NCBI GenBank assembly: GCA_004558025.1
Contig: SFEG01000009.1
Coordinates: 62,001 to 126,000 of the forward strand
Length of the DNA stretch: 64,000 bases
Source of the DNA: Clostridiales bacterium
GTDB lineage: Bacteria > Bacillota > Clostridia > Oscillospirales > Oscillospiraceae
Reading direction: 5' to 3'
The notes beneath the pieces are model-generated. The model made no database searches, was not told the DNA's origin, and was given only the letters and a program-made list of their open reading frames with translations. Shown here in pieces: positions 50,865 through 60,406 of the stretch. The translations under genes and the position numbers were made by a program. Every line of letters begins with the position of its first letter. Positions within the stretch are counted from its first letter, which is position 1.

Positions 50865-51966
50865 TAACAGAGAGCCGCTGCTGCATATCGTTAAGCGCGG
50901 CGCACTGCCGTGGTACAAGGCCTGGGGCATCCGCCTTCTGGCGATAGTTATTGCGCTTGTAGTCTGCGCGATAGTCACCATGACCGTCACGGGCGAAAAC
51001 CCCATTCAGGTTTACGCCACAATGATAGACAGCTCCTTCGGAAGCGAGCGTAAGGTCTGGATATTTGCACAGAATACAGCAATACTGCTTGGCGTATCGC
51101 TTGCCGTAACTCCGGCGTTCAAGATGAAATTCTGGAACATCGGCGGCGAGGGTCAGATCCTCGTGGGCTGCCTTGCGGCAGCAGCGTGCATGATCTGCCT
51201 GGCCGACACGGTCTCTAACGGACTGCTCATCGCGATAAGCGCGGTCGCCAGCATCGCTGCGGGTGCGATATGGGGCGGCATCCCGGCGTTTTTCAAGGCA
51301 AAGTGGAACACTAACGAGACGCTGTTTACCTTGATGATGAACTATGTCGCGACTCAGCTCGTTGCATTTTTCGTTATCATCTGGGAGGTTCCCAAGGGCG
51401 CGGGGCAGATCGGCATCATAAATCAGAGCACGCAGATCGGCTGGCTCCCGCAGGTCGGCGGCAATAAGTATATGCTCAATGTTTTGGTCATACTTGCCCT
51501 GACCGTTTTGGTGTACATTTACCTTAACTATTCAAAGCACGGCTACGAGCTCACCGTCGTCGGTGAAAGCGAGCGCACAGCGCGCTATGTCGGTATAAAG
51601 GTCGAAAAGGTCATTATCCGCACTATGCTACTGTCGGGCGCTATCTGCGGCCTCGTCGGCTTCCTGCTCGTCTCCGGAACCGACCATACGCTGTCGACCT
51701 CGCTCTCGGGCGGCCGCGGCTTTACGGCGGTCATGATCTCCTGGCTTGCAAAATTCAATCCCATTATAATGATCTTTGCGAGCATGCTGCTTGCCTTCCT
51801 CGATAAGGGCGCAAGCGCGATATCCACGAACTTCGGCCTTAACCACTCGTTTTCGGATATCCTCACCGGCCTTATCCTGTTCTTTATCATCGGCTGTGAG
51901 TTCTTTATAAGCTACAAGATAAGCTTCCGCAAGGCGGCAGGAAAGGAGAGCGCTGAAAATGTTTGA
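50854..51966 (+). CDS. Nucleoside ABC transporter permease 1
   Basis: A 370-residue membrane subunit of the branched/RbsC-like class (NupB type), with about 9-10 helices. KFWNIGGEGQILVGCLAAA is the family signature and VGESERTARYVGIKVEKVI the coupling loop to the ATPase. It overlaps both neighbours, so the operon is translationally coupled. Confidence 0.93.
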   Translation: MKNNNREPLLHIVKRGALPWYKAWGIRLLAIVIALVVCAIVTMTVTGENPIQVYATMIDSSFGSERKVWIFAQNTAILLGVSLAVTPAFKMKFWNIGGEGQILVGCLAAAACMICLADTVSNGLLIAISAVASIAAGAIWGGIPAFFKAKWNTNETLFTLMMNYVATQLVAFFVIIWEVPKGAGQIGIINQSTQIGWLPQVGGNKYMLNVLVILALTVLVYIYLNYSKHGYELTVVGESERTARYVGIKVEKVIIRTMLLSGAICGLVGFLLVSGTDHTLSTSLSGGRGFTAVMISWLAKFNPIIMIFASMLLAFLDKGASAISTNFGLNHSFSDILTGLILFFIIGCEFFISYKISFRKAAGKESAENV

Positions 51967-52945
51967 CATAACATCATTCTTTCCCCGCGCCGTAATGCAG
52001 GGCGTGCCTCTGCTCTTCGGCGGCACGGGCGAGATCATAACCGAAAAATCCGGCAACCTCAACCTTGGTATCCCCGGCATAATGTATGTCGGCGGCATAT
52101 GCGGCGTTATCGGTGCTTTTCTGTATGAGCAGTCGACAGCTGAACTCAACAGCTTCCTTGCAATACTCATTCCCGTTCTGTCCTGCCTGCTCGGTTCGCT
52201 GCTCATGGGCCTGCTGTACTGCTTCCTGACCGTAACGCTCAGAGCTAACCAGAACGTCACCGGTCTTGCAATGACCACCTTCGGCATCGGCATCGGAAAC
52301 TTCTTCGGCGGATCGCTAATAAAACTCACCGATGCTGAGGTGCCCTCCATCGCCCTGTCGGCTACAAGCAAGGTGTTCAGCAAGTCGCTTCCCTTTGCCG
52401 ACAGCCTCGGCTGGTTCGGAAAAATGTTTTTGAGCTACGGCTTTCTTGCCTATGCCTCGGTCATAATCGCCGTCATAACGGCTTACGTCATAAAGAAGAC
52501 CCGCGTCGGCCTCAACCTGCGCGCCGTCGGCGAGAGCCCCGCGACAGCGGACGCTGCCGGAATAAACGTTAATCGCTATAAGTACATTGCCACCTGCGTC
52601 GGCAGCATGATCGCAGGCCTCGGCGGCCTGTATTACGTCATGGATTACGCCTGCGGTGTATGGTCAAACGATGCCTTCGGCGACAGAGGCTGGCTTGCCA
52701 TCGCGCTGGTCATCTTCTCGATCTGGAGACCGAATCTTGCGATCATCGCGTCGATACTCTTCGGTGGCCTGTACATCGTGTATCTGTACATTCCGGCCGG
52801 AACGCAGCTTTACATGATGGAGCTTTACAAGATGCTCCCGTATCTTGTCACCATCATCGTGCTGGTCGTTGTGTCCATGCGCAAAAAACGCGAGAACGAG
52901 CCCCCTGCGGCGCTTGGCCTTGCGTATTTCCGGGAAGAACGATAG
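51959..52945 (+). CDS. Nucleoside ABC transporter permease 2
   Basis: A 328-residue second permease (NupC type). GEIITEKSGNLNLGIPGIM is the family signature, and AVGESPATADAAGINVNRYK the coupling loop. With permease 1 it forms the membrane heterodimer. The last gene of the operon, followed by a strong terminator. Confidence 0.93.
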   Translation: MFDITSFFPRAVMQGVPLLFGGTGEIITEKSGNLNLGIPGIMYVGGICGVIGAFLYEQSTAELNSFLAILIPVLSCLLGSLLMGLLYCFLTVTLRANQNVTGLAMTTFGIGIGNFFGGSLIKLTDAEVPSIALSATSKVFSKSLPFADSLGWFGKMFLSYGFLAYASVIIAVITAYVIKKTRVGLNLRAVGESPATADAAGINVNRYKYIATCVGSMIAGLGGLYYVMDYACGVWSNDAFGDRGWLAIALVIFSIWRPNLAIIASILFGGLYIVYLYIPAGTQLYMMELYKMLPYLVTIIVLVVVSMRKKRENEPPAALGLAYFREER

Positions 52946-52950
52946 ATATG

Positions 52951-52985
52951 AAAAATCCTCGAAGCTCTGCTTCGAGGATTTTTTG
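52951..52985. terminator. Bidirectional intrinsic terminator
   Basis: Perfect 15-bp stem (52951-52965 with 52969-52983), loop TCT, with T-runs on both strands; shared with ruvX. Confidence 0.9.
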
Positions 52986-52994
52986 TGATTTTTA

Positions 52995-53402
52995 TTATAA
53001 TGTTCCGAGGTAGCCCTCGAGAATGAGACTTGCCGCGACCGCGTCAACGGTCTTGCGGTGCTTTCTTTCTTTTTTGCCGTTTGCATGGAGTATCGCGTGC
53101 GCTTCGACGCTGCTGCGGCGCTCATCCCACATGACGACGGGAATGTCGGTCTTGCTCTCTAAAAGCAAGGCAAATTCGCGGCATTTTTCCGCCCTCGCGC
53201 CCTCCGTGCCGTCCATATTTTTCGGCAGCCCGAGCACAAATCGCTCGACCGAGCGCGACTTTGCCTCGCGCACTATCTCGTCTGCCAGCGCGTTTGCATC
53301 CCACTGATTCACCGTCCATGCCTCGCCGACGAGGATGTTCATCGCGTCCGAGACGGCAAGCCCCGTGCGCGCGTCGCCGTAATCTATACCCATTATCCTC
53401 AT
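52995..53402 (-). CDS. ruvX: Putative Holliday junction resolvase RuvX (YqgF)
   Basis: A 135-residue RNase H-like nuclease of the YqgF family, implicated in rRNA processing and recombination. The catalytic acids are in MGIDYGDARTGLAVSD (Asp), VVMWDERRSS (Asp-Glu) and KTVDAVAASLILEGYL (Asp). Last gene of the operon with folC; 9 bases separate them. Confidence 0.92.
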   Translation of the reverse strand: MRIMGIDYGDARTGLAVSDAMNILVGEAWTVNQWDANALADEIVREAKSRSVERFVLGLPKNMDGTEGARAEKCREFALLLESKTDIPVVMWDERRSSVEAHAILHANGKKERKHRKTVDAVAASLILEGYLGTL

Positions 53403-53411
53403 ATCGTCACC

Positions 53412-54683
53412 TCACTTAAGCCCGAAGCACGCGCGTATCTGCCCGCATATGTACAGCGAGCCGAAGGCGCAGACCATCGCGTCCTGCTCCTGCGCGATAT
53501 CACGCGCAAGGTCGACGCCGTCCTCAACGGTATCGGCAGTGCAGACCTCACGGCAGCTTCCGCGGAAGAGCTCGGCAAGCTCCTCGGCCGGGAGCGCACG
53601 CTCGGAGTTCGGCGTTACGCACACGCAGGCGTCAAACAGCGGCGCAAGCGTTGCGGCGATAGCCTTATAGTCCTTATCCTTAAAAACGCCGACGAGCGCG
53701 ACGCGCTTCTGATACGGGAAGTAGTGCTCCAGGCATTCGCGCAGAGCGGCCGCGCACTGCGGATTGTGTCCTCCGTCGAGCACGAACCAGGGATCGTCCG
53801 TGTGCAGGACCTCGAACCGCGCCGGCCACGCGACTGAGTAAAGTCCCGCCTCGACAGCCTCATCGTCGATATCCCAGCCCTGCTCGCGCAGAACATTCAA
53901 TGTTTCGAGCACCGTTGCCGCATTGTGCAGCTGATGCTCACCCAAAAGCGGTATCGCGTAGCTTGCGCCGCCGTAGGAAAACACCTGACCGTCTATGGAG
54001 TCAAACTCGACTTTTATATCGTCAAAATCGGGAACATACAGCTCTGCGCTCATCTCGCGGCAGACCTCGCGCACGACTTCCATCGTTTCACCGTACTGCT
54101 GATACATGACGACCGCAGCGCCGTATTTGATGATACCGGCCTTTTCGTAGGCTATCTCGGACAGAGTTCCGCCGAGAATGGCCGTGTGGTCAAGGCCGAT
54201 GTTGGCGATGACGCAGCATTCGGGGCAGGGGATGACGTTCGTCGCGTCGTATCTTCCGCCGAGGCCTACCTCGAGAATGACTATCTCGCAGCCGGAATCG
54301 GCAAACCAGCGCAGCGCGGCGGCGGTCATCATCTCAAACTCCGTCGGGTGATCGTCCATGGCGTCTGCATGCCGCTTTATCTCCGTAACGATCTCTGCGA
54401 GTACATTATCCTCTATCTGCTTGCCGTTTATCTGCATGCGCTCGTTGAAGCGGCTGAGATACGGCGAGGTGTAAAGCCCTGTTTTGAAGCCCGCTCTGCG
54501 CATGACGGAGGCGAGCATCGCGCAGATGCTGCCCTTGCCGTTTGTTCCGGCGACGTGGACAAATTTGAGCTCCGACTGCGGATTGCCGAGCCGCGCAAGC
54601 AGCTCCGTTATGCGCTCGAGCCCAAGGCGCGAGCCTCTCCACGAGGTGCCGTTAATGTATTCAAGTGACTGTTTATAATCCAT
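53412..54683 (-). CDS. folC: Folylpolyglutamate synthase / dihydrofolate synthase
   Basis: Adds glutamate to folates, retaining them in the cell and improving binding by enzymes such as Fhs. 423 residues, a Mur-ligase-fold enzyme. The ATP loop is VAGTNGKGSICAML, TGLYTSPYLSRFNERMQING follows, ANIGLDHTAILGGTLSEIAYEKAGIIK is the central block, and VLDGGHNPQCAAAL the C-terminal Asp-His segment. No separate dihydrofolate synthase is visible. Confidence 0.95.
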   Translation of the reverse strand: MDYKQSLEYINGTSWRGSRLGLERITELLARLGNPQSELKFVHVAGTNGKGSICAMLASVMRRAGFKTGLYTSPYLSRFNERMQINGKQIEDNVLAEIVTEIKRHADAMDDHPTEFEMMTAAALRWFADSGCEIVILEVGLGGRYDATNVIPCPECCVIANIGLDHTAILGGTLSEIAYEKAGIIKYGAAVVMYQQYGETMEVVREVCREMSAELYVPDFDDIKVEFDSIDGQVFSYGGASYAIPLLGEHQLHNAATVLETLNVLREQGWDIDDEAVEAGLYSVAWPARFEVLHTDDPWFVLDGGHNPQCAAALRECLEHYFPYQKRVALVGVFKDKDYKAIAATLAPLFDACVCVTPNSERALPAEELAELFRGSCREVCTADTVEDGVDLARDIAQEQDAMVCAFGSLYICGQIRACFGLK

Positions 54684-54693
54684 ATTCAGACCT

Positions 54694-55593
54694 TCATTTA
54701 ATATATTTTGTGATAAAAGCGTCTATTTTCGCCGCGTATGCCGCGCCGCTTGTGAACATCGTCTCTATATGCCGAGTGCCCTCGGTGAAAAGGCAGTCCT
54801 TTTCGTTCGGGCAGGCATCAAATGCGTGCGGCGCGTTTTCAAACGGAACGGTGGGATCGTCCATGCCGTGGGCAAACAGCATCGGGCATTTTGCGTGAGC
54901 GAGGTTTCCTGTCACGTCGGTATCATCAAGGCTGTAGCCCGCGATGTGCTCGTTCATTTTGTCAATCAGCCCGTAGGCGAGCCCGAGCTGCGAGCGCAGT
55001 ATGGGACGCGCGTCGACAAAGCCGCTGTCCTCAACTATAAATTTCACGGTATCGGGAACGCGATCGCTCATTTTCATGACCGTCGCCCCACCGAGGGAAA
55101 AGCCGTGCAGAATTATCTGAATATCGCCGCCAAACTCGTTTTCCAAAAAGCCCAGCCACTTCAGGCAGTCGGCGCTTTCAAAAACGTCATAGCCGAACCA
55201 GCTGCCGTCCGAGAGACCGGACGCGGTGTTGTCCGGGCAGAAGATATCAAAGCCGCGGCTGTGGTAATATTCGTGAAGCATGCCGGCAGTCTCCGCGTGC
55301 TCGGAGTGATAGCCGTGGACGATAAACGCGATCTTTTTGCCGAATTTTTTGCCGCAGGGGAAATAAAAGCCCTGCAGGGTCTCGCCGCGCTCTGACTGTA
55401 TCGTATAGCAAAGATGCACCTTGCTCTCCAAAGCTTCCGCACGCTCGTCGCGCCAGACATAGTATTCAGGGCAGTGTGTTTTCTTATCCAGCAGCGTATT
55501 GAGCAGCGGCGGGCGGCGGCGCGCAAAGATGTATTTATAAACATCCCATACCGCAAACGGCAGTATCGCGGCCAGTAAATACTTTTTATTCAT
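54694..55593 (-). CDS. Membrane-anchored alpha/beta hydrolase
   Basis: A 299-residue hydrolase with one N-terminal helix. HGYHSEHAETAGML is the oxyanion region, HGFSLGGATVM the nucleophile elbow (Ser), AHGMDDPTVPFENA the acid and EGTRHIE the catalytic His. Similar to the YqkD/FrsA-like esterase group; the substrate is unknown. Ten bases separate it from folC and one base from the permease gene. Confidence 0.85.
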   Translation of the reverse strand: MNKKYLLAAILPFAVWDVYKYIFARRRPPLLNTLLDKKTHCPEYYVWRDERAEALESKVHLCYTIQSERGETLQGFYFPCGKKFGKKIAFIVHGYHSEHAETAGMLHEYYHSRGFDIFCPDNTASGLSDGSWFGYDVFESADCLKWLGFLENEFGGDIQIILHGFSLGGATVMKMSDRVPDTVKFIVEDSGFVDARPILRSQLGLAYGLIDKMNEHIAGYSLDDTDVTGNLAHAKCPMLFAHGMDDPTVPFENAPHAFDACPNEKDCLFTEGTRHIETMFTSGAAYAAKIDAFITKYIK

Positions 55594-55594
55594 G

Positions 55595-56752
55595 TCAGTT
55601 TACCGGGAGGACAGCGCCGACGCTCGAGAGCAGCGAAAACGCGATGACGAGTATCTGAAATACCAGCGAGCCGAATTTTCCGCAGATGGGGGAGGCACCG
55701 GTGCGCTTGCGCGAGCGGTTGTAGGCTATGATTATGCCGATGCCGGTGACGATCTGAATGATACTCGCAAAGCGCGTAAAGCCTACAAAGCTACTGACAC
55801 CGAACAGAGCCAGCACGAGGCAGGGCAGGGAGGCCAGAAGCCAGCAGAGGTTTTTGCTCCAGCCGGTCTGCTCACCGACGATATCGCGCAGGTTCAGTGT
55901 GTTGGCCCAGAAAGAGGTAGCAAGCGCCAGGAGCGTGAATATGTAGCCGACTATGGCGACCCAGCCGCCGAGATGACGCGAAAGATCGACCAGCGCGCCG
56001 TCCTCGGAGATATCGCTGCCCGCACCGAGCAGGGTCATGAGCGTTATGATGAAAATGAGCGCAAGGTTAATGCCGAGACCCGTTGCGATAGCCGCACGGA
56101 TGCGCTTTGCGTTGCCATTGAGTCCCTTTACGACCTGCGGCGTGCTCATAACGGCTGACAGCGAGAAAGAGACCATGCCGAACAGTGCCAGCGCGTTATT
56201 AAAGCCCTGCCAGCCGGTGGGGAGGGGGCTCACATCGCGCAGAAGTGTTGCGACAAGCAAGATGCCGACAACGCCGACCATGGAAAACACCGCGATCTTC
56301 TCGCAGATTCCTACGAGCTTCATGCCAACGAATACGACTCCCGCACCGAGAACGTAAAATATCAGCATGCCGACGATATCGGGCAGACCGAACCAGTTTC
56401 TGAACACTGCCGCAGCGCCCGTGAGGAAGGCGCTGACGTTCACGATGACCGAAACGCCCAGCAGAATAAAGGCCGTCCACGTGAAAATCGTCTTTATTTT
56501 TCCGGAGAAAAGCTCCGCGTCGAAGCATTTTACAAACTGTGCGCCGTCGTTGTTGAGGCTCAGCTCTGCTATGAGAAAATGAAGAACGAGCGCCACGGCG
56601 TAGCCTATGAGCAGAATGAGTATCGTTTCGCGGAAGCTATTGTGCGCCGCGAGATACGGAACGGACAATATGCCCGCGCCGACGCCGTGGCCGACGATTA
56701 TGCTCGCGGCCTCCATGAAGGTAAGTTCGGATTCACCCTTTATCTTAGCCAT
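55595..56752 (-). CDS. Amino-acid permease, aromatic amino-acid transporter-like (APC fold)
   Basis: A 385-residue 11-helix transporter. The first helix ASIIVGHGVGAGILSVPYLAA has the unwound GxGAGIL site seen in the hydroxy/aromatic amino-acid permease group. SFSLSAVMSTPQVVKGLNGNAKRIRAAI matches the later helix-loop. Likely a proton-coupled amino-acid importer. It heads the operon permease-hydrolase-folC-ruvX; no functional link between these is evident. Confidence 0.85.
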   Translation of the reverse strand: MAKIKGESELTFMEAASIIVGHGVGAGILSVPYLAAHNSFRETILILLIGYAVALVLHFLIAELSLNNDGAQFVKCFDAELFSGKIKTIFTWTAFILLGVSVIVNVSAFLTGAAAVFRNWFGLPDIVGMLIFYVLGAGVVFVGMKLVGICEKIAVFSMVGVVGILLVATLLRDVSPLPTGWQGFNNALALFGMVSFSLSAVMSTPQVVKGLNGNAKRIRAAIATGLGINLALIFIITLMTLLGAGSDISEDGALVDLSRHLGGWVAIVGYIFTLLALATSFWANTLNLRDIVGEQTGWSKNLCWLLASLPCLVLALFGVSSFVGFTRFASIIQIVTGIGIIIAYNRSRKRTGASPICGKFGSLVFQILVIAFSLLSSVGAVLPVN

Positions 56753-56851
56753 TTTTTCTGACCTCCGTCAGCAATAATTTTTCACCATTTTACCACAGCA
56801 AGCCGTGTATTACAATAGCTGTGTTTTGCGTTATGTAAACTTAAATTGCAA

Positions 56852-56882
56852 AAAATGAGCAGCCGTTTTGGCTGCTCATTTT
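56852..56882. terminator. Bidirectional terminator
   Basis: Stem 56852-56864 with 56870-56882, loop GTTTT; it overlaps the last codons of the XRE gene. Confidence 0.85.
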
Positions 56883-57076
56883 GAATATTCTTTGCCGACG
56901 AGATAGTCAAGGCTGACGTTGTACAGATCAGCAAGCTTTACGGCAAGCTCAAGAGGAAGAGATCTCTCGCCGCGCTCATATTTTGAGTATAACGATTGAT
57001 CGCACATTAAAATTTCAGCGACCCTTTGCTGTGTAAGATCATGATCCTCGCGCAGATCACGAATACGGAGCTTCAT
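56876..57076 (-). CDS. XRE family helix-turn-helix regulator
   Basis: A 66-residue Cro/CI-type DNA-binding protein with a full HTH: RIRDLREDHDLTQQRVAEIL, then DQSLYSKYERGERSLPLELAVKLADLYNVSLDYL. No effector domain. Start ATG 57076 with a GGAG site; it follows the GH2 gene by 7 bases, so it may regulate that operon. Confidence 0.87.
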   Translation of the reverse strand: MKLRIRDLREDHDLTQQRVAEILMCDQSLYSKYERGERSLPLELAVKLADLYNVSLDYLVGKEYSK

Positions 57077-57083
57077 GTAATAT

Positions 57084-58778
57084 TTACTCCACATTTACGA
57101 TTATTCGCATGGTTTCGGGCGGCAGCTTCACCACTTTGCGGTCGTATGTCATGAGGCCATTGACTTCCTCCTCCACGTCGCTCAGCTGGGTGTATACCGC
57201 AGCGGCGAGCCCCTGCTCGTAGGCGGGCTTTATCTGCTCGTTGTAGAGCTTCTCAAGAGCCTTTTGCAGATCCTTTTCGCTCTTGAGCTTTTTGTAGCCG
57301 AAATCGACGCTGCCGAAGCTGTGATCTTTACAGCGGAAGTTGTAGCCGCCGAACTCCGTGAGCATGACCGCGCGGCCGAGCTTATCGGGCTTGAAATTGT
57401 ACTTTTTGAAGTAAACATGCAGGCTCTTTGTCTCGCCGATCTTCTGGTCGTGCCAGCCGGAGGCGTGGTCGATCGTGCGCGTCGGGTCGATATTTGCGAT
57501 CTTCTCGGCGATACGAGCCGCGTCAAACTGACCCCAGCCCTCGTTAAACGGTACCCACATGGCGATGCACGGGCAATTATACAGAAGCTCTATCATCTCG
57601 TTAAGCTCCGATTCGTATTCGACCCGCCCCTCGAGATTCTCGCGCACGAAAAGCTTGTAATTTTTATCGCTCAGGTGTATGCCCGTGACAAGGGGAGCGG
57701 AGATCACGGCCGGGTTATAGCTGCCGCCGCCGTTTATCATGTCCTGCCAGACGAGCATGCCGAGCCTGTCGCAGTGATAATACCAGCGCAGGGGCTCGAT
57801 CTTTATGTGCTTGCGCAGCATGTTGAAGCCCATGTCCTTCGCGGTCCGGATATCGAAGATGAGCGCTTCGTCAGACGGCGCGGTGTACATTCCGTCCGAC
57901 CAGTAGCCCTGATCGAGCAGACCGTTGTGGAAATAGGGCCTGCCGTTTAAAAACAGACGCTTTACTCCTTTTGAGTCGGACTCGACGGAGAATTTGCGCA
58001 TGGCGAAGTAGCTTTCGACCCTGTCCTCGCCGCAGGTGACGGCAAAATCGTAGAGCTTGGGGTTTTCCGGCGACCAGGGCTCAAAATCGGGAACGGGAAT
58101 AGTCGCGGGGAGCTGATACTGCTGCCCGCCGAATATGGCGTAGGCACGGCTGTCGCCGACGGTGTCGGCGCGAACCTTGACGCAGGCGTTGTCGAAATCC
58201 GGGGTTATGTGCAGCTGCCTTATGCAGTCGTGCGGAATGCACTCGGCCCAAACGGTCTGCCATATGCCGCTCTGCGGGGTGTACCATATGCCGCCGCGCT
58301 TGAGTTTCTGTTTGCCGCGCGAGTGATACGAGGTGTCGCTCAGATCGCGCACGCTCAGCGATATCTCGTTTATGTCCTTTGAAAGAAAGCCTGTCGCGTC
58401 AAACTCAAACGGCAGATAGCCGCCATTGTGGCGATACGCGCGCAGACCGTTTATGTACACAGTGCAGCTCTGATCAACCGCGCCGAAATGCAGGATGACG
58501 CGGTGCCCGTCGGGAAGCTCGGGCTTTGCCCAGTCGCGTCTGTACCACAGATACTCGTCGGGTCTCAGAACGCGCCCGACGCCTGACAGCTCACATTCCG
58601 GGGAGAAGGGGACGAGTATCCTGCCCTCCCACTTATCCGGCTGCTTTTCGCCGGCGGCCGTGAAGGCATAGTCCCACAGGCCGTTGAGATTTATAAACGA
58701 CTCGCGCCGCATCTGCGGACGGGGGTATTCCGGGAGCACATTGTTCTTATCGAGCTTTTCGCCCCATTGAGTAAGCAT
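57084..58778 (-). CDS. Glycoside hydrolase family 2 enzyme
   Basis: A 564-residue intracellular retaining glycosidase (beta-galactosidase, glucuronidase or mannosidase activity is not decidable). Jelly-roll domain at the N terminus (PRPQMRRESFINLNGLWDYAF, WYRRDW), immunoglobulin-like domain, then the TIM barrel with acid/base Glu in WVPFNEGWGQFD and nucleophile Glu in VMLTEFGGYNF. No signal peptide, so the substrate must be imported. Co-transcribed with the XRE gene; a palindrome overlaps its promoter. Confidence 0.9.
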   Translation of the reverse strand: MLTQWGEKLDKNNVLPEYPRPQMRRESFINLNGLWDYAFTAAGEKQPDKWEGRILVPFSPECELSGVGRVLRPDEYLWYRRDWAKPELPDGHRVILHFGAVDQSCTVYINGLRAYRHNGGYLPFEFDATGFLSKDINEISLSVRDLSDTSYHSRGKQKLKRGGIWYTPQSGIWQTVWAECIPHDCIRQLHITPDFDNACVKVRADTVGDSRAYAIFGGQQYQLPATIPVPDFEPWSPENPKLYDFAVTCGEDRVESYFAMRKFSVESDSKGVKRLFLNGRPYFHNGLLDQGYWSDGMYTAPSDEALIFDIRTAKDMGFNMLRKHIKIEPLRWYYHCDRLGMLVWQDMINGGGSYNPAVISAPLVTGIHLSDKNYKLFVRENLEGRVEYESELNEMIELLYNCPCIAMWVPFNEGWGQFDAARIAEKIANIDPTRTIDHASGWHDQKIGETKSLHVYFKKYNFKPDKLGRAVMLTEFGGYNFRCKDHSFGSVDFGYKKLKSEKDLQKALEKLYNEQIKPAYEQGLAAAVYTQLSDVEEEVNGLMTYDRKVVKLPPETMRIIVNVE

Positions 58779-58795
58779 GGCAGAACCTCCAATTA

Positions 58796-58815
58796 ATTAT
58801 ATATGTATATATAAT
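58796..58815 (-). promoter_or_regulatory. Palindrome over the GH2 promoter
   Basis: ATTATATAT-GT-ATATATAAT is a perfect 9-bp inverted repeat at 58796-58815, about 20 bases before the start codon; its edge is a TATAAT on the minus strand. Candidate operator for the XRE protein of the same operon. Confidence 0.45.
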
Positions 58816-59053
58816 ACAGCATAAACGGACGTTTGATAAGCCCCAAATTTAACAAAGTGCAAATGCAGATCGAATATTGACAATTAAACCACAAGAAGCA
58901 AAAATTGCGTTAAAATATGTGCAGTTGTTAATCATTTGTCATGATAAAGCGCCAAAAATCACAAAAATTCCACGAAAATCGAGTCATTGATTGTAGACAC
59001 AAAACATAGTTTATGCTATATTTAAGATTGCATAAATTAGAGAGGTGATGTAA

Positions 59054-60406
59054 ATGCCCTATAAGTTCCGCGGTGGCGTACATCCTGATTACATGAAGGC
59101 TCCTGAAGAGCCTGTCGTGGTCATTACCCCGCCGCCCCAGGTCGTTATCCCGATGGCACAGCACATCGGCGCACCTTGCCAGCCTATAGTCAAGGTCGGC
59201 GATTATGTAACGATGGGTCAGAAGATAGGCGACAATCCCGCGCCTGTTTCCGCCCCGGTGCATTCTCCCGTTTCCGGCAAGGTCATAGCGATCGAGCCCA
59301 GACCCCATCCTCTGGGCGATATGATCCCGGCTATCGTTATCGAAAACGATTACCAGGATACCCCCTGCACGGATCTCGCTCCCCTGACCGAGGAGCAGCT
59401 CAAGGATCCGGAAGCCATCCTCGGCCGTCTGCGCGAAGCAGGCATCGTCGGCATGGGCGGCGCAATGTTCCCCACCGCTTTCAAGATCAGAGGCGGCCTC
59501 GGTAAGGTCGACACTCTTATTATCAACGGCGCGGAATGTGAGCCTTACCTTAACGGCGACCACTGGACTATGAAGCTGCATCCCGAAGAGCTCCTAAAGG
59601 GCATCGAGCTTGCACGCATAGCCAGCGGACTGGACAAGGCATATTACGGTATTGAGAAGAACAAGATGGACGCTATCGAGCTTCTCAATTCCAAGAACCC
59701 GGCTCAGTACGGCGTTGAGATCGTGCCCGAAGAGGTCAAGTACCCCCAGGGCGCGGAGAAAATGCAGATCAAGGCTATAACGAACCGCGAGGTCAAGCCC
59801 GGCGGACTGCCCGCAGGCGTCGGCTGCAACGTTATCAGCACCCAGACTGCGTACGCTATCTACAAGGCATGCTATCTCGGCATTCCCTGCTTTGAGCGTA
59901 TCCTCACCGTCGGTGGCTCCGCCATCAATAAGCCCTACAACCTGCAGTGCCGCGTAGGTACCTCCTTCCGCTACATCGTCGAGCAGTGCGGCGGCTTCGT
60001 CAAGACCCCCAAGAAGATAGTTCTCGGCGGACCTATGATGGGACTTATCGCAACGAACATCGACGCTGTAAACATCAAGGGTACGGCCGGTATCCTGTTC
60101 TTCACTGAGGAAGAGGACAGGACCGTCGAAAATCCCACCTGCATACGCTGCGGCAAGTGCATCACCGTATGCCCCATGGGACTTGAGCCCGTTTACATGT
60201 ACGCATACTTCAAGAAGGGCGACTTCGAGAACATGAAGAAGTACCACATTCTTGACTGCTTCGAGTGCGGCAGCTGCTCGTATAACTGCCCCGGCAGAAT
60301 GCCGCTGACCCACTCGTTCAAGACCGCCAAGCTCCTGTTCGCTGCCAAGGCAGCCGAAGAGAAGGCAAGAGCGGAAGCTGCTGCAAAGGAGGCCGAGAAA
60401 AAGTGA
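59054..60406 (+). CDS. rnfC: Rnf electron transport complex subunit C
   Basis: Peripheral NADH- and FMN-binding subunit of the Rnf complex, which passes electrons from ferredoxin to NAD and pumps Na+ or H+. 450 residues: an N-terminal barrel (HIGAPCQPIVKVGDYVTMGQ), a Rossmann domain with GGAMFPTAFKIRGG and NGAECEPYL, and two [4Fe-4S] motifs, CIRCGKCITVCPMG (about residue 362) and CFECGSCSYNCPG (about 401). A short Ala/Glu/Lys tail follows. It overlaps rnfD. First gene of the cluster. Confidence 0.97.
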   Translation: MPYKFRGGVHPDYMKAPEEPVVVITPPPQVVIPMAQHIGAPCQPIVKVGDYVTMGQKIGDNPAPVSAPVHSPVSGKVIAIEPRPHPLGDMIPAIVIENDYQDTPCTDLAPLTEEQLKDPEAILGRLREAGIVGMGGAMFPTAFKIRGGLGKVDTLIINGAECEPYLNGDHWTMKLHPEELLKGIELARIASGLDKAYYGIEKNKMDAIELLNSKNPAQYGVEIVPEEVKYPQGAEKMQIKAITNREVKPGGLPAGVGCNVISTQTAYAIYKACYLGIPCFERILTVGGSAINKPYNLQCRVGTSFRYIVEQCGGFVKTPKKIVLGGPMMGLIATNIDAVNIKGTAGILFFTEEEDRTVENPTCIRCGKCITVCPMGLEPVYMYAYFKKGDFENMKKYHILDCFECGSCSYNCPGRMPLTHSFKTAKLLFAAKAAEEKARAEAAAKEAEKK

